Origin: Paralithodes platypus
Lineage: Eukaryota; Arthropoda; Malacostraca; Decapoda; Lithodidae
Reading direction: 5' to 3'
DNA length: 64,000 bases
Assembly (NCBI GenBank): GCA_032716605.1
Contig: CM064480.1
Span: forward strand, 42,024,701-42,088,700
The notes below the pieces were generated by a model. It did no database searches. It had not been told where the DNA came from and saw only the letters and a list, made by a program, of their open reading frames with translations. This document shows positions 1 through 10,787 of this stretch, in pieces. The translations under genes and the position numbers were made by a program. Each line of letters starts with the position of its first letter. The stretch's first letter is position 1.

Positions 1-2
1 AT

Positions 3-137
3 CAATTCCATAACCGGAATATGAGGCTGACCAGGTGGTCATTAATGTTGCAGGAATACAACCTAGACATACACCATATTGCCGGTTCTGAGAATGTGAT
101 TGCAGATTGCTTATCGAGGGTGGAAGACCCGGGGTAG
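3..137 (+). pseudogene. Ty3/gypsy pol 3' end, RNase H C-terminus (cut by window edge)
   Basis: This open frame runs from the window edge to a TAG at 135-137. Its last residues read ...HHIAGSENVIADCLSRVEDPG. The same block, with a few substitutions, ends the pol of the gypsy element at 20944-21414, so this is the end of a Ty3/gypsy RNase H domain. RNase H degrades the RNA strand of the RNA:DNA hybrid during reverse transcription. No integrase follows: the frame stops and an LTR begins 478 bp later. The rest of the element lies upstream of the window, so its intactness cannot be judged. Confidence 0.85.
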
Positions 138-615
138 ATCATCACAAGGGTAGCCTCCTACTTTGGTTTGATTAGTATGTTTACGTCTGGTGCTTGTTGG
201 CTCGCGTGTGTAGCCCAGCGTATTGGGTCGTAAAGTAGGAGTTGCTGTGTTGGTATAGAAGAAAAAACTAGGCTTGCCCCTGTAGTGTAGCCGCCATAAA
301 CATATTAAAAATATAAAAATCCTATAAAAACTCTTTCTTTGATAGTTAATTTTTTTTAAGTATGTTATAGCAGAAATTCTGAGTTGTATTCCTCTCAGAA
401 GGCTGGGCTAGTGAAGCTCGCTCTTATGAGCATAACTATGTAATTTAATCTATTGTGTTGGGAAGGGTTGTTCATTTTTATAATGTGTTATTTTGAAGAG
501 AACTGTGCTTTACATTTCATTGTCGCTGGGTGGCTAGGAGTGGCGAATTTTGTATGGGTTCTGCGTGTCAGATTTAGAGCTCATAGTTGGAGCCTCTTAA
601 AAATCTTGGGTGGGG
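138..615 (+). other. 3' untranslated region of the first gypsy element
   Basis: Non-coding stretch between the pol stop and the LTR. It aligns loosely with 21415-21803 of the second element; both share text such as AGGCTTGCCCCTGTAG. A G-rich tract, TGGGTGGGG, directly precedes the LTR and is the expected place for the polypurine tract that primes plus-strand synthesis. I see no integrase or envelope coding potential in any frame. Confidence 0.6.
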
Positions 616-2433
616 TGTGACGCTCACCGCTTCCCCCAGAACCGCATGGCTTACTCGCTAGGACTCGCCAGGGCAGAGAATGTAGCTACAGTCTACCTAT
701 CATTGTGTACTTTCCTTCTCGAGAAAGCTTGTGTTGCAGACAGTTCAGAACTGTTCTTTGTTTTCGTCTGTCACAATCCTTTCTATTTTATTTAGTCAAT
801 TGAAAGTATTGTGTTAAGTAGTTGAATGATGGGAAGGCGAGCGGGAGAGAGAGAGAGAGAGAGACCAGGTGGTGTGACTTGGTGGTGAGTGTGGCGCGTG
901 GCTGGCCCCCTTACATAGGCCTCGCGGGATTCGTTGCCTCCTGCCTAACACGGCCTACTAGGCGGCTGCTTACTGGGCGACTGTCGCGCGCCCTCGTGCC
1001 ATTCCTGCGAACTGGGACTCCAGCCATGCGGTCCCTGGGAATATCCTGGTCAGATCCGTCCCAGACAGCATACTCTAAGCATTTCCCATGAACTGTTCCA
1101 CACTCTTGTCTTAGAATCTTTCTCTCCTACTGCCTCTATCATTTCCACTACTTCCTCACCTTTTATTAATATCAATCCCCCTCTGGTTCCCTGCCTCCAC
1201 ACCTTGAATTGGTGGCCAGACTGTATTATATGCTGGATATCACATTTCTTATGTACTAGGCTAAGGTTGAAGATAGTCATTGTCTTTTTTGGGAGATTGT
1301 ATTGCTCGGACTGTCTCCATCAATCACTAATGTTTCTACAGGGTTAAATAATGCTAGACTAGGGATCAGGTACCTTGCTGTTGGTGTTTTCACTGTGTGT
1401 AGGCTACTTTTGAGCTGCACGACACTACGGATTCTGTGGGTTACCTGGGTGGATCTTTTGTCTGTGTACCTTGGAGTTTAGACTGTGTAGTGCGTGAGGG
1501 CTGCTTGCCTAATCCACCCAACACTGTTCTAACTCTATTTGCTTTTACTTTTGAGGGTCGCCAGGAGGATACTCGATACTTGTGATCGAGAATCCTCAAG
1601 AGAGCACCCCTTCATATTAACGTAATCAGGCCGCACAGACCCAAGGTCCACACTAGGCTAGGAGCTGCCTTGCTCCACCAGAATTCTGTACCTTTGCACA
1701 TCCCAGCTAGACTTTATTAACCCGGGTAGACATTAGCTGGATTAGGTCATATACTCTTTTATGCATACCCATTATTTCTACACAAGCATTTTGAGGTCTA
1801 GGTTGCTGTAGAGAGACACAACCAGCATAGACCGGTTTTGTTAATAGGAGTACTACTTTTTCGTGGCGAGCATTATTACTGTTGCACCGCTTATAATATT
1901 CTTGTGTCCAATAACATTATAGGTCCAGCCTTTTTGTGTATTTAGCCTACACGTGCATTGTCCTGCCTCCTGCTATTTTGTGGTTCCATTTCCGATACGT
2001 TCTTCTTAGTAGCATCCGACATTATTCAGAAGATTCCTTGTTCGGTGCTTGAGGACTTTACAACACTTTATTTCATAAAGGAGTGACAGATATTATTGAT
2101 TAACATAACGTTAAGTAAACCTTCTTCTTGTTTGCATTAGATCACTCTTGTGATTTAATTAAGTTAACTATCTTTTCCTTGTGTACCATAACTAAGCAAC
2201 CATATGTTATAGGTAATAGGCTGTTTCAGAGAACATCAGCCTATAGTAGAAGCACATAGATACTGAGAGTTAAGATACCCTGCTATCGCAGATATAACTC
2301 TGGAGGGTATATGTGTTCTTTGTTCGACGGGATTATATATCAGGGGTTGGATCTAGCGTTTCCGTTGTTGCATTTATGCCAGTCTAGTCCAATGTATAAG
2401 AGCCACTGATTTATACGAGACCCGATCGTAACA
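616..2433 (+). mobile_element. 3' LTR of the first Ty3/gypsy element
   Basis: This 1,818-bp sequence starts TGTGACGCTC and ends CGATCGTAACA, giving TG...CA termini. It is collinear with, but clearly diverged from, the LTR pair at 17988-19779 and 21804-23595, so the two elements belong to sister families. Short ORFs inside it are not conserved with the sister LTR and are probably chance. The partner 5' LTR lies outside the window, so the target duplication cannot be tested. Confidence 0.8.
1565..1597 (+). promoter_or_regulatory. conserved stem-loop in LTR (6 bp, A-A mismatch, 6 bp, loop ACTTGTG)
   Basis: GAGGAT-A-CTCGAT, loop ACTTGTG, then ATCGAG-A-ATCCTC. The two arms pair perfectly around one A-A mismatch. 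The sister LTRs have the same architecture and the same loop with different stem sequences (18917-18949, 22733-22765). That pattern of compensatory change points to a selected RNA structure in the LTR transcript. Its role is not known from sequence; packaging, dimerisation or transcript processing are possible. Confidence 0.6.
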
Positions 2434-2753
2434 ATTAGTTTTCTGCCCACAGCTAACTCAGAGACAACTGCAGAGGTTGAAGTAACTAAACTAAAGGTTT
2501 CTAAATACCCCTGATGGTAACAAAGGTTTTAAAGTATCCCCAATAGGCTCAAAATCGCGTCATATGTCGGAGAGGGTTAACTTAAAAGAATAGGACAATC
2601 CACATACAGCACTATCCTTGCCAGTGTTAAGCAAGATATATATATAGTTAGTTACTATAGAACGCCTCCCTACAACACCCGCTCTTTACACATTAAACAC
2701 TCACTTAATTCCTTCTCCTCCCAACACATTCCCTATCTCCCACAGGTTATATT
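2434..2753. other. no gene or repeat recognised
   Basis: AT-rich sequence between the gypsy LTR and the first Helentron-like copy. I see no open frame of note, no inverted repeat and no match to other parts of the window. Confidence 0.5.
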
Positions 2754-3785
2754 ATCAACTCTGCGTAAGCAGAGTTTGGTATCGCCCCCCGTATAGTGGG
2801 TACCACTGGAAAAAATATTCTGTCTTCGTTGTCGTTGTCGTCCGTCTGTCTCGAAACTCCTCCTAGACCGTTGGACGGATTTTCACCAAATTTCACACAA
2901 ATATTTGTTGCGTGAATGCGAACGTCAGTCAAAAAAATATTTTTTGAATTTGTGCAATAGTTATGATTTTAGGTCCAAAATATGGTTTTACCCCCCCCCC
3001 CCCTCACTCCGCATTTGCTAGGTTAAGTTATTAGTTTAGTTGGCATTAGAAGTGGTAGTAATAGTGGGATTGATGGTGATAGTAGTGATGATGGTTGTAT
3101 TTGTATAGATGATGATGACAGTAGTAGTATGATGGTGACAGATATGATGGTGACAGTAGTAGATATTATGGTGACAATACTAGTAGTAGTGATGATGGTC
3201 ATAATAGTAGTGATGATGGTGATAAGTAATGATGATAGTTGTAGTGATAATGATGACAGTAGTGACGATGGTGTTAGTATTAGTGATGATGGTGAGTAGT
3301 AGTGATGATGGTGAAAGTTGTAGTGATGATGATAGAAATGGTGATGATGGCAGTAGTAGTGATGATGGTGATAGTAGGATACATGATGGTAATACTTGTG
3401 ACAGTAGTAATGATGATGGTTATAGTAGTAGTAATGATGTTAACTAGTAATTATGATTGTAAGATGGTGGTGGTGATAGTAGTAATGATGGTTGATAGGT
3501 GTAGTATCAGTGATGATAGTAGTGATTAAGATGGCAGTGACAATGGTGACAGTAGTAGTGATGATGGTGAGAGTAGTAGTCATGATTGTAATAATTGTAG
3601 TAGTGATGATCATAGTAATGGTGATGATGACAGTAGTCGTGATGATTGTGGCTATTGTAGTGATAATGGCAGTAGCAGTGATGATGGTGATTGTGATTGA
3701 TGATGGTATTCGTAGTGATGATGGTAACCCATCGCAGAGTTGGGTATGCCGTTTTGATTTTGGGCAAAACGGCACATCTACTTTA
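2754..3785 (+). mobile_element. Helentron/HINE-like non-autonomous element, copy 1 (GAT array)
   Basis: Full structure of the family. The 5' end is ATCAACTCTGCG, followed by the palindrome CTCTGCGTAAGCAGAG, a unique part with the TCACCAAATTTCACACAAA region, and a poly-C run. An array of GAT/GGTGAT/AGTAGT units follows at about 3050-3730. Near the 3' end lie CGCAGAGTTG (inverted match to the 5' end), the hairpin GCCGTTTTG...CAAAACGGC and the terminus CTACTTTA. Flanking bases are T at both ends. Long ORFs on either strand in the array are artefacts of a stop-poor trinucleotide repeat. Confidence 0.7.
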
Positions 3786-3846
3786 TATAGACTGGATTCC
3801 TATTGTAACATTTGTATTAAATTTGTCATTACTATCTTTTTGTGTT

Positions 3847-4753
3847 ATCAATTCTGCATAAGCAGAGTTTGGTATCGCCCCCCCCCCCGTATAGTGGGTA
3901 CCACCCGAAAAAAATGTCTGTCGTTGTCGTCGTCCGTCTGTCGCTGAACTCCTCCTAGACCGTTGGACGGATATTCACCAAACTTCACACAAACATTTGT
4001 TGGGTGAATGCGACCGTCAGTCAAAAAAGATGTTTTGAATATATGCAATAGTTATGATTTTAGGTCCAAAATATGGTTCCCCCCTCCTGGGCCTCCCTCT
4101 AGTCCCCCCCCCCCCCCCCCCCCTCAGCAATGATGGCGTTCTTAGTGTGTGTGCCCCGAAGGGGGCTCACACACAGAACGCATTCGTTCTGGGGCCGAAA
4201 ACATCTTGCCCCGCATCTGTTTAGGTTAAATTAGTTTAGTTAACATTAGAAGTGATTATAGTAATAGTGGGGATGATGGTAATAGTAGTGATGATGGTAA
4301 TAATAGTAGTGATGATGGTTGTAGTTGTAGTGATGATGACAGTAGTAATGATGATGGTAGTGTTGATGACAGTAGTAGATATGATGGATATAGTACTAGT
4401 AGTAGTGATGATGGTCATAATAGTAGTGATGATGGTGACAAGTAATTATGATTGTAAGATGATAATAATGATTATGGTTTTAGTTGTAGTGATAATGATG
4501 AGAGTACTGATGATGGTAGTGACAATGGTGAGAGTATTAGTGATGATTTATTATGTTCCCTCCACCAACCGACTTTTGTAATAGTAGTAGTAGTGATGAT
4601 AGTAATGGTGATGATGATAGTAGTAGTGATGATGGTGACAGTTGTAGTGATGATGATAGTAGTGATGATGGTGGTAATATTAGTGATGATGGTAACCCAT
4701 CGCAGAGTTGGGTATGCCGTTTTGATTTTGGGCAAAACGGCACGTCTACTTTA
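3847..4753 (+). mobile_element. Helentron/HINE-like element, copy 2
   Basis: Same order of parts as copy 1, in the same orientation, starting 61 bp after it. The 5' palindrome is CTGCATAAGCAG-type (one change), and poly-C runs lie near 3880 and 4110. A hairpin follows at 4140-4190 (GTGTGTGCCCC...GGGGGCTCACACAC and AACGCATTCGTT). The GAT array is at 4250-4690, then the CGCAGAGTTG inverted motif and the terminal AAACGGC hairpin. No protein is encoded. Confidence 0.7.
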
Positions 4754-4892
4754 TGGTTAGAGTGCTTAAAATCTATATGTGGTAACCCAGGTTCACATGC
4801 TTGCTTTCAATAATTTCTTTGGAGGGTGTTTAGTCTTGCAGTGAAATTCATAACAAAATATAGATACATCATGCTTGTAGAACCATCGAATT

Positions 4893-5634
4893 ATCAACTC
4901 TGCGTAAGCAGAGTTTGGTATCGCCCCCAGTATAGTGGGTACCACCCTAACAAAATGTCTGTCGTTGATGTCGTCCGTCTTTCGCTGAACTCCTCCTAGA
5001 CCGTTGGACTGATTTTCACCAAACTTCACATGAAAATTTGTTGGGTGAATGCGAATGTCAATCAAAAAATATGTTTTGAACGTATGCAATAGTTATGATT
5101 TTAGGTCCAAAATATGATCCCCCCCCCCCAGCAATGATAGCGTTCTTAGTGTGTGTGCCCCGAAGGAGCTCACACACAGAACGCATTCGTTCTGGAGCCG
5201 AAATAGTAGTGATGATGGTGATAATAGTAGTGATGATGGTTGTAGTTGTAGTGATGATGATGACAGTAGTAATGATGATGGTAGTGATGATGACAGTAGT
5301 AGATATGATGATTATAGTACTAGTAGTAGTAGTGATTATGGTCATAATAGTAGTGATCATGGTGACAAGTAATGATGATTGTAAGAAGATGGTGATAACA
5401 ATGATTATGGTGATAGTTGTAGTGATAATGATGAGATTAGTGATGATGGTAGTGACAATGGTGACAGTATTAGTGAAGATGGTGAGAGTAGTAGTGATGA
5501 TTGTAAGTAGTAGTGATGATAGTAATGGTGATGATAATAGTAGTGATGATGGTGGTAATATTAGTAATGATGGTAACCCATCGCAGAGTTGGGTATGCCG
5601 TTTCGATTTTGGGCACAACGGCATGTCTACTTTA
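4893..5634 (+). mobile_element. Helentron/HINE-like element, copy 3
   Basis: Third + strand copy in the cluster, 139 bp after copy 2. The GAT array is shorter (about 5200-5570). The leader between the AACGC hairpin and the array, present in other copies as a TTAGGTTAAGTTAGTTTAGTT stretch, is missing here; the hairpin runs straight into the array. Its 3' hairpin has one mismatch (GGCACAACGGC). Confidence 0.7.
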
Positions 5635-5760
5635 TTTTTAAGTTACTTTCCCCAGTGTTATGTGTCTTATTGTTAAACTCATATAAGCTGCATATGCGTT
5701 CCTGTTCTTAGATCTAAGTACCTCCAGTAGAGTAGAATCCCCTCTCCTTATAGGGCTTAA

Positions 5761-5945
5761 CTCTTTCCCTGCTGGAGTTTTGGCGCTAATTGACCTTCAT
5801 TCCCTGCACATTTTCATGCATAAACATCAGCCAGAATGTAATGCAATGATACAGCTGTGCAAGTAAAGTAATAGAGCTTTCCAATGACACCTGAATCATC
5901 TCTATAAGATGTCTGGTTGTCTTGCAACGATCTTGCCAAGGTCCA
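5761..5945 (+). mobile_element. piggyBac-like MITE fragment
   Basis: Begins directly after a TTAA (5757-5760) with CTCTTTCCCTGC. Its interior (TTTCATGCATAAACATCAGCC..., AGCTTTCCAATGACACC, TCTTGCAACGAT) matches the interiors of the TTAA-flanked elements at 40045-40666 and 59314-59792. No matching right end is visible, so this is a truncated copy. Confidence 0.5.
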
Positions 5946-6127
5946 ATTGCTCTCATTCTACTGGTAATCTTCTTTCATATCTTACTAACTCTTGGTCATC
6001 CTCCTTTCGGGGATTTGGTGAAACTTTTTCTATTGCGCTAGATATACAGTATAGTCTGGCAGAAATCTCTAATTTCTAAACTACCCTCCATCGGTTTCTA
6101 TCCCTTTATCTGTGCATCTATCTTTAA

Positions 6128-6937
6128 TTCCCCTCTGGCCGTTCCATAGCTGCAGTTGTGGACAGCCATCGTTCACTTCCTCAACCTATCAGCTCCGGTG
6201 TTCCTCAGGGTTCTGTCCTATCTCCAATTCTCTTTCTCAAATGCATTAGTGATCTTCTCAATTTTACTTCTAATCCTATCCATTCATATACTGATGACTC
6301 TACCTTACACTATTCTACTAGTTTTTCAGAACCCCCCAGCAAACAATCATTCAAAAAGTCATGTGATGATTCCATAAAACACTTATCTTCTGATCTATCA
6401 ACCATTTCCATTTGGAGCAGAGAGAATCTTGTTACTTTCAATGCTTCCAAATTTCAGTTTCTCCATTTATCCACCCATCAAGAACTCTCAAAGGACTTTC
6501 CCTTATACTTCAACAATACAAAAATAAACTCTTCAAATTCTCTGAGTGTTCTCGGTGTCTCCTTTTCTCCTGATCTCACTTGGATAGACCATATTACCAC
6601 CCTTGCTAAAACGGCTTCCCAGAAACTGGGTGTGCTTAACCGCCTCCGGGGGTTCTTAACCCCTGCACAGCTTCTTGCTCTGTACAGAGGCACAGTGCAT
6701 ACATGTATTGAGTATTCTTCTTCACATGTGTGGGGAGGATCCTCTCACACAGCATTTCTTGACAAAGTAGAAAAGAAAGCCTTTCGTCTCATTAACTCAC
6801 GTCCACTCACCGACTCTCTGCAATCTCTCTCTCTTGTCCGCAATGCTGCATCTCTCTCGGTATTCGAACCCTCTGCAATCTCTCTCTCTTGTCCGCAATG
6901 CTGCATCTCTCTCGGTATTCTACCGCTATTACAATAA
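6128..6937 (+). pseudogene. LINE reverse transcriptase fragment (jockey/CR1-like)
   Basis: The open frame has the LINE RT core: SSGVPQGSVLSPILF, then the catalytic box as SYTDDSTLHYS (YADD-type with Ala to Thr), then ASQKLGVLNRLRGFLTP, LALYRGTVHTCIEYSSSHVWGG and KKAFRLINS. A stop lies just upstream at 6125-6127, so the copy is 5'-truncated with no endonuclease. The last part is broken by a tandem duplication: about 50 bp from 6821 is repeated from 6872, which shifts the C-terminus. LINE RT copies its own RNA onto nicked chromosomal DNA. Confidence 0.8.
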
Positions 6938-7071
6938 TCAGTTTTCCTCAGGGCCCTCTTAATGTATACCACCTCCTCTACGCAGAATGCGTAGCACCCG
7001 TCTTTGTAACACAATCCCATATGGAGATGAGGGCAGCGATAACGTAAGCCCCCAAACTGGTTCCATATCAT

Positions 7072-7235
7072 CTCAACCAGTAGACCATTTTAACCAGTAG
7101 CTCTCAACCAGTGCCAAATTAACCCAGAGCAACCAAACCAGTGCCAAAATATAGTACTAACCTAACCTAACCTAACTGTATTGGTTGATTTGGTACTGGT
7201 TGAGAGCTACTGGTTGAAATGGTCTATTGGTTGAG
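7072..7235. repeat. foldback with 53-bp arms around a CCTAA telomere-type motif
   Basis: The left arm (7072-7123) begins CTCAACCAGTAGACCATTTT. The right arm (7181-7235) is its near-perfect inverse, ending AATGGTCTATTGGTTGAG. The arms hold internal repeats of CAACCAGT. The spacer contains AACCTAACCTAACCTAAC (7159-7176), about 3.6 units of the CCTAA/TTAGG arthropod telomere repeat. No coding potential. Confidence 0.65.
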
Positions 7236-7539
7236 TTGACCGGTCACCTCCCAAACTGTATGCTATATATAACCATGATGATTAGTTCCTATCCGGTGGA
7301 TAGATTGACCACAGCTACAAAGAGTGGTATTTTGTAAAAGGTATAAGTATTTTCTTTAATTACACTATACCATTGGGAGTAATTATGTCACAATTATAGC
7401 TTTTCAAATGTCAGAACATGATTCCCTAGATAGTATGATCACAGGAGGAAAGGTTATGACCTAATTACTCCCAGTGGTGATGAGTCATTTCAGGATTTTA
7501 TTTTTTTTATTTTTATTTATTTTTTAAAAATGTGAATGA

Positions 7540-7762
7540 GGGAGACAAAAGGCAGAACTGCCTGTGAATGCCTCCCCTAGAATTGAAAGAGTGACAGGGG
7601 AAAAATCAAGGAATGTTCAAGCCAAAATGCCTGGACAAACGGAGATCGAAACAATTTAAGTCATATGATGAGGGGAAGATGGATTCAGGGAGAGAGTTCC
7701 AGAGCTCAGCTGTTGAATAGAAGAAAGATTGGGAATATCGTTTCACTCTTGGGTTGGAGAGC
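7540..7762 (-). mobile_element. LINE 3' end fragment (jockey/CR1-like family)
   Basis: Read on the minus strand, this matches the 3' ends at 49733-50175 (+) and 51690-52130 (-). It has a C-terminal coding remnant (NPRVKRYSQSFFYSTAELWN-type), then GCATTTTGGCTTGAAC and a terminal AGGCAGTTCTGCCT palindrome followed by TTTGTCTCCCTCA. It is heavily 5'-truncated, as expected for target-primed insertion. Confidence 0.6.
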
Positions 7763-7996
7763 TCCATATTTTTTACCTAAGACCATACCTATTGCACAAA
7801 TTCAAACATTCATTTTTGACTGACCGTCGCATTTACCCACCGAATGTACGTATTAAGTTTGGTGAAAATCCGTCGAACGGTCTAGAAAGAGTTACCGGGA
7901 CAGACAGACAGACAGACATTTTGGTCGGCATGGTACCACTATACAGGGGGTGGGGGGGGGGGGGGCGGCGATACCATTCTGCTTACGCAGAGTTGA
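7763..7996 (-). mobile_element. Helentron-like element, 5' portion only
   Basis: Minus-strand copy holding the conserved GGTGAAAATCCGTCGAACGG block, a GACAGACAGACAGACA run, a G-run and the 5' end TTACGCAGAGTTGAT. The array and 3' end are absent. It abuts the next copy head-to-tail. Confidence 0.6.
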
Positions 7997-8392
7997 TAAA
8001 GTAGACATGCCGGTTTGCCAAAAATCAAACCGGCATCATCACTACTAGTCACTATCACCATTAATCAGCATTACTATTATAATCATCACTACTACTCTCA
8101 TCATTATCGCTACTGCTCTCACCATCATCACTACTACTGTCATCATCACAACAACTTTCACCATAATCATTACTACTCACCATCATCACTAATACTGTCA
8201 CCATCATCACTACGGTCATCATTTTAACTACAACTATCACCATCATCTTACAATCATCATTACTACTGTCACCATCATCACTACTATTATGACGATTATC
8301 ACTAGTACGAGTACTGTCACCATCATATCTACTACTGTCATTATCATCACTTCCACTACTATCAACTATCAACTCTGCTTATGCAGAGTTGA
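7997..8392 (-). mobile_element. Helentron-like element, short internally deleted copy
   Basis: Begins with the inverted 3' end (AAAGTAGACATGCCGGTTTG... hairpin), continues as an ATC array to about 8365, and ends with the 5' palindrome CTCTGCTTATGCAGAG. The unique middle region is missing, so array and termini alone make up the copy. Confidence 0.6.
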
Positions 8393-8634
8393 TGAACATT
8401 GTTAAAACTACTAAAACTTTAATATACACCCATACATAAACCATACTTTAAGTAGGATGGGTTACTCCTGTATTTTGTGAGCGTTTCTTAAGCGCAGTGT
8501 TACTGCTACTAAACAAAGTGTGTTCTGATAACAGTCACCACCAACATTGCCAGTGAACATCATATTATCACCACAATCGCCCTATGAACATCTAACACCA
8601 CAAAATACGAACATAAGAAACTCATGTACCTTAA

Positions 8635-8840
8635 CCCATAGAGTACAGGTCCCGTCCTTTTTTTTCATATTCTGGAGACTGTTTGACAATTTTATTTAGC
8701 TTGGGAAGGATCTTAGGTAGCTAAGAGGATTTATTGACATAGTTTGCAGTCTTTTAGTATGTAAACGTCCTTCCTAAGCTTCATAAAATTGTAATTTTTA
8801 CTAGAATATAATGAAAAAGACGTCGCCTGTACTGTAAGGG
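8635..8840. mobile_element. palindromic MITE with TTAA target duplication (piggyBac-type)
   Basis: Flanked by TTAA at 8631-8634 and 8841-8844. Ends are CCCATAGAGTACAGG and CCTGTACTGTAAGGG, and long inner arms pair (GACAATTTTATTTAGCTTGG with the inverse near 8780-8800). The same fold family recurs at 54647-54851 and as half copies at 14728-14911 and 46908-47094. It is too short to encode a transposase. Confidence 0.7.
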
Positions 8841-8844
8841 TTAA

Positions 8845-9280
8845 CTATCTAGGGTGAAATTTAGAAAACGCAATTCGTCCTAGTTGTTGCTGTACCAATT
8901 TTGTAAAAATGGCGCTATTCTCCCTACCATATTATATTTTTTCACCAACCAACTTTACTTCTAAATTCAATTAATGAAATCAACATATACATGTGGCACT
9001 CCAAGGACTCGAACCTAGGATGCTCACACCGAAACCATCCATCATTTAATATTAGTGTCCTAGAATTAACAACGTGGTCTCGTACCCCAGGTCAGGTCAG
9101 GTGAAGGTATTGAGGATAAGCTTTTGCAACGGCACTTCGTACCTACTTTTCGAAGTCAAAAAGTTTTGAGAGGCGAGAAGATGTGTTGGAGAGAAAGGAA
9201 TCTGTTGGATTGGCGTTAGTATGTGTCATTAGTATGTACATGTCGTCTAAAGAATCGCCATTTGACGGCAAATTTAAAAA
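8845..9280. other. no gene recognised
   Basis: Unique-looking AT-rich sequence. No long frame, inverted repeat or match elsewhere in the window was seen. Confidence 0.4.
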
Positions 9281-9722
9281 TAATATAAGGATTTCCTATG
9301 ACTGAATTTAACGCCCGCACCCAAACTCTCCTGAATTGACCATTGCCGTTCTTCCTCGAGTCATGACTCAGAACATCAAGCTGCTCAAGCCCTCATCAGC
9401 CCTCTGTTGAGTCCCCGACTAAACGGAGCTGTTATTATTTTGATAATAAACAAGAAATGTATTATAGGTAATCTATAATAGTTACTCTTGTTGTTCATTT
9501 TCTTTTGTTAACTTGTCATAGAAAATGATTATTTTTTACGGAATAACTATTCAAAACATCATCTTGCGCCATTTCTTATATTTGCATTTCTGTTGTATTT
9601 ACAGTAGATAAGTTCGGTAGTGTTACGTATATATTTGTCTTCTTTTGATGCTTTATATAAGTGTATAAATGAAAAATAAAACTGATGATCTTGCATAAAA
9701 TGAAGTTCGTGAAATGTCGACA

Positions 9723-10081
9723 TCTGGCTTGCCACCAGGGTTCAAGTAGCCCAGGAGTGTTGAACAAACTCCAATCCCTGTCAGTTCCGTCTCACTCAGA
9801 CGAAAATGAGTACCTGGATTCATGGTGGCTAAAATGAATTCAGGGGCCTGATTGGTGGCTTCCAACAACCAATCAACACACGAGACTGAGAACTTGGTTA
9901 GCCACAAGGATTGCTCAGTGGTCATTGGGCAGGCCTTCTCTCGTGTTCGCCTCGTCCCACCCATACGTTAAACTGGGTACCTGGAGTGTAAAATCGGCCT
10001 TGGCGTAGGTCGTATCACTAGGGTAAATTTGATTACTTGCCTCACCTTTACTATATACTTCCATTCCGTTCCGTGTCGACA
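9723..10081. mobile_element. insertion in segment A with 8-bp direct repeats, class unknown
   Basis: Absent from segment B. TGTCGACA lies at both edges (9715-9722 and 10074-10081). The terminal sequences show no clear inverted repeats and no poly(A), so it could be a SINE-like or hAT-like non-autonomous element. One minus-strand frame crosses it and its flank but has no recognisable domain. The site in B has about 12 extra bases, so the boundary is not perfectly clean. Confidence 0.4.
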
Positions 10082-10358
10082 AGTTACTGTATAACTTGGC
10101 ATAAGCTTTAGTGGATTGGGGGACCGTGTATCTATGTCATTGTCTAGCTCGCCTTGGTTGAGTTAAGAAGTGTTTTGTTTCTGCTCGAATTAGAAGTAAT
10201 CTGAAGCATTAAGAGGAACTTTTAACTGAATATAATTATAGTCTTGTGGTCTAGGATCAAGCAAATTATACGGGTTAACATTAGTTTAGGCCTATCCACC
10301 AATTTGACCGCAACATAAAATATCAGAAAAAGCAACGGAGCCCCAGCGCTTTTCCAAG

Positions 10359-10787
10359 ATGTTTTTCAATCGTATAAAGACTAGCTTCCTGGGTCTTGTG
10401 GATAAAATAGGTAAAGTGAAAAACAAGGAAAACGAAAAGGAGCTCACGCGGGAAATGGAGAAGGTGTCAGAAAAAGTATTTGAAAAGGTACCAAGCCAAT
10501 TATTAGACACTGAGTATGATAAAGAGTCAAAATTAGAACAAGAATTGGAAAAAAAATTGCAATTGGAGTCAGAATTAGAAAAAGAGTTGGACAAAGAATT
10601 GCAATTGGAGTCAGAATTAGAAACAGAGTTGGAAAAGGAATTAGAAATCGAATGCGAGTTGGAAAAGAGGCTAGGGAAGGAGTATGAAAGGAAGTTTGGT
10701 AAAACATTGGAAGAATGGTTGGAAAAAGAGCTAGCAAAGGAGATAGAAATAGAAATACAATACGAGTTAGGTACATGGGAAGAATAA
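10359..10787 (+). CDS. Glu/Lys-rich helical protein, unknown (copy A)
   Basis: A 142-residue ORF from ATG to TAA. After a basic N-terminus (MFFNRIKTSFLGLVDKIGKV) the chain is built of repeats of the type LEKELQLESELEKEL. This predicts one long charged alpha helix or coiled coil from about residue 25 to the end. The paralogue at 38447-38875 has the same length and no stop. Differences are mostly conservative (K/E, D/E, Y/F). I do not recognise the family. It may be a small host gene carried in the duplication or an ORF of an unrecognised element. No splice signals or promoter could be assigned. Confidence 0.45.
   Translation: MFFNRIKTSFLGLVDKIGKVKNKENEKELTREMEKVSEKVFEKVPSQLLDTEYDKESKLEQELEKKLQLESELEKELDKELQLESELETELEKELEIECELEKRLGKEYERKFGKTLEEWLEKELAKEIEIEIQYELGTWEE

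Noticed and set aside
3050..5570. Possible CRISPR array
   Set aside because: Repeats are degenerate trinucleotide tracts without spacers of constant length, in a eukaryotic transposon context.
3229..5676. Many ORFs of 70-190 codons on both strands in GAT/ATC arrays
   Set aside because: They read poly-Met/Val, Ser/Asp or Thr/Ile/His according to frame. All come from stop-poor trinucleotide repeats inside the Helentron-like elements, with no unique domain.
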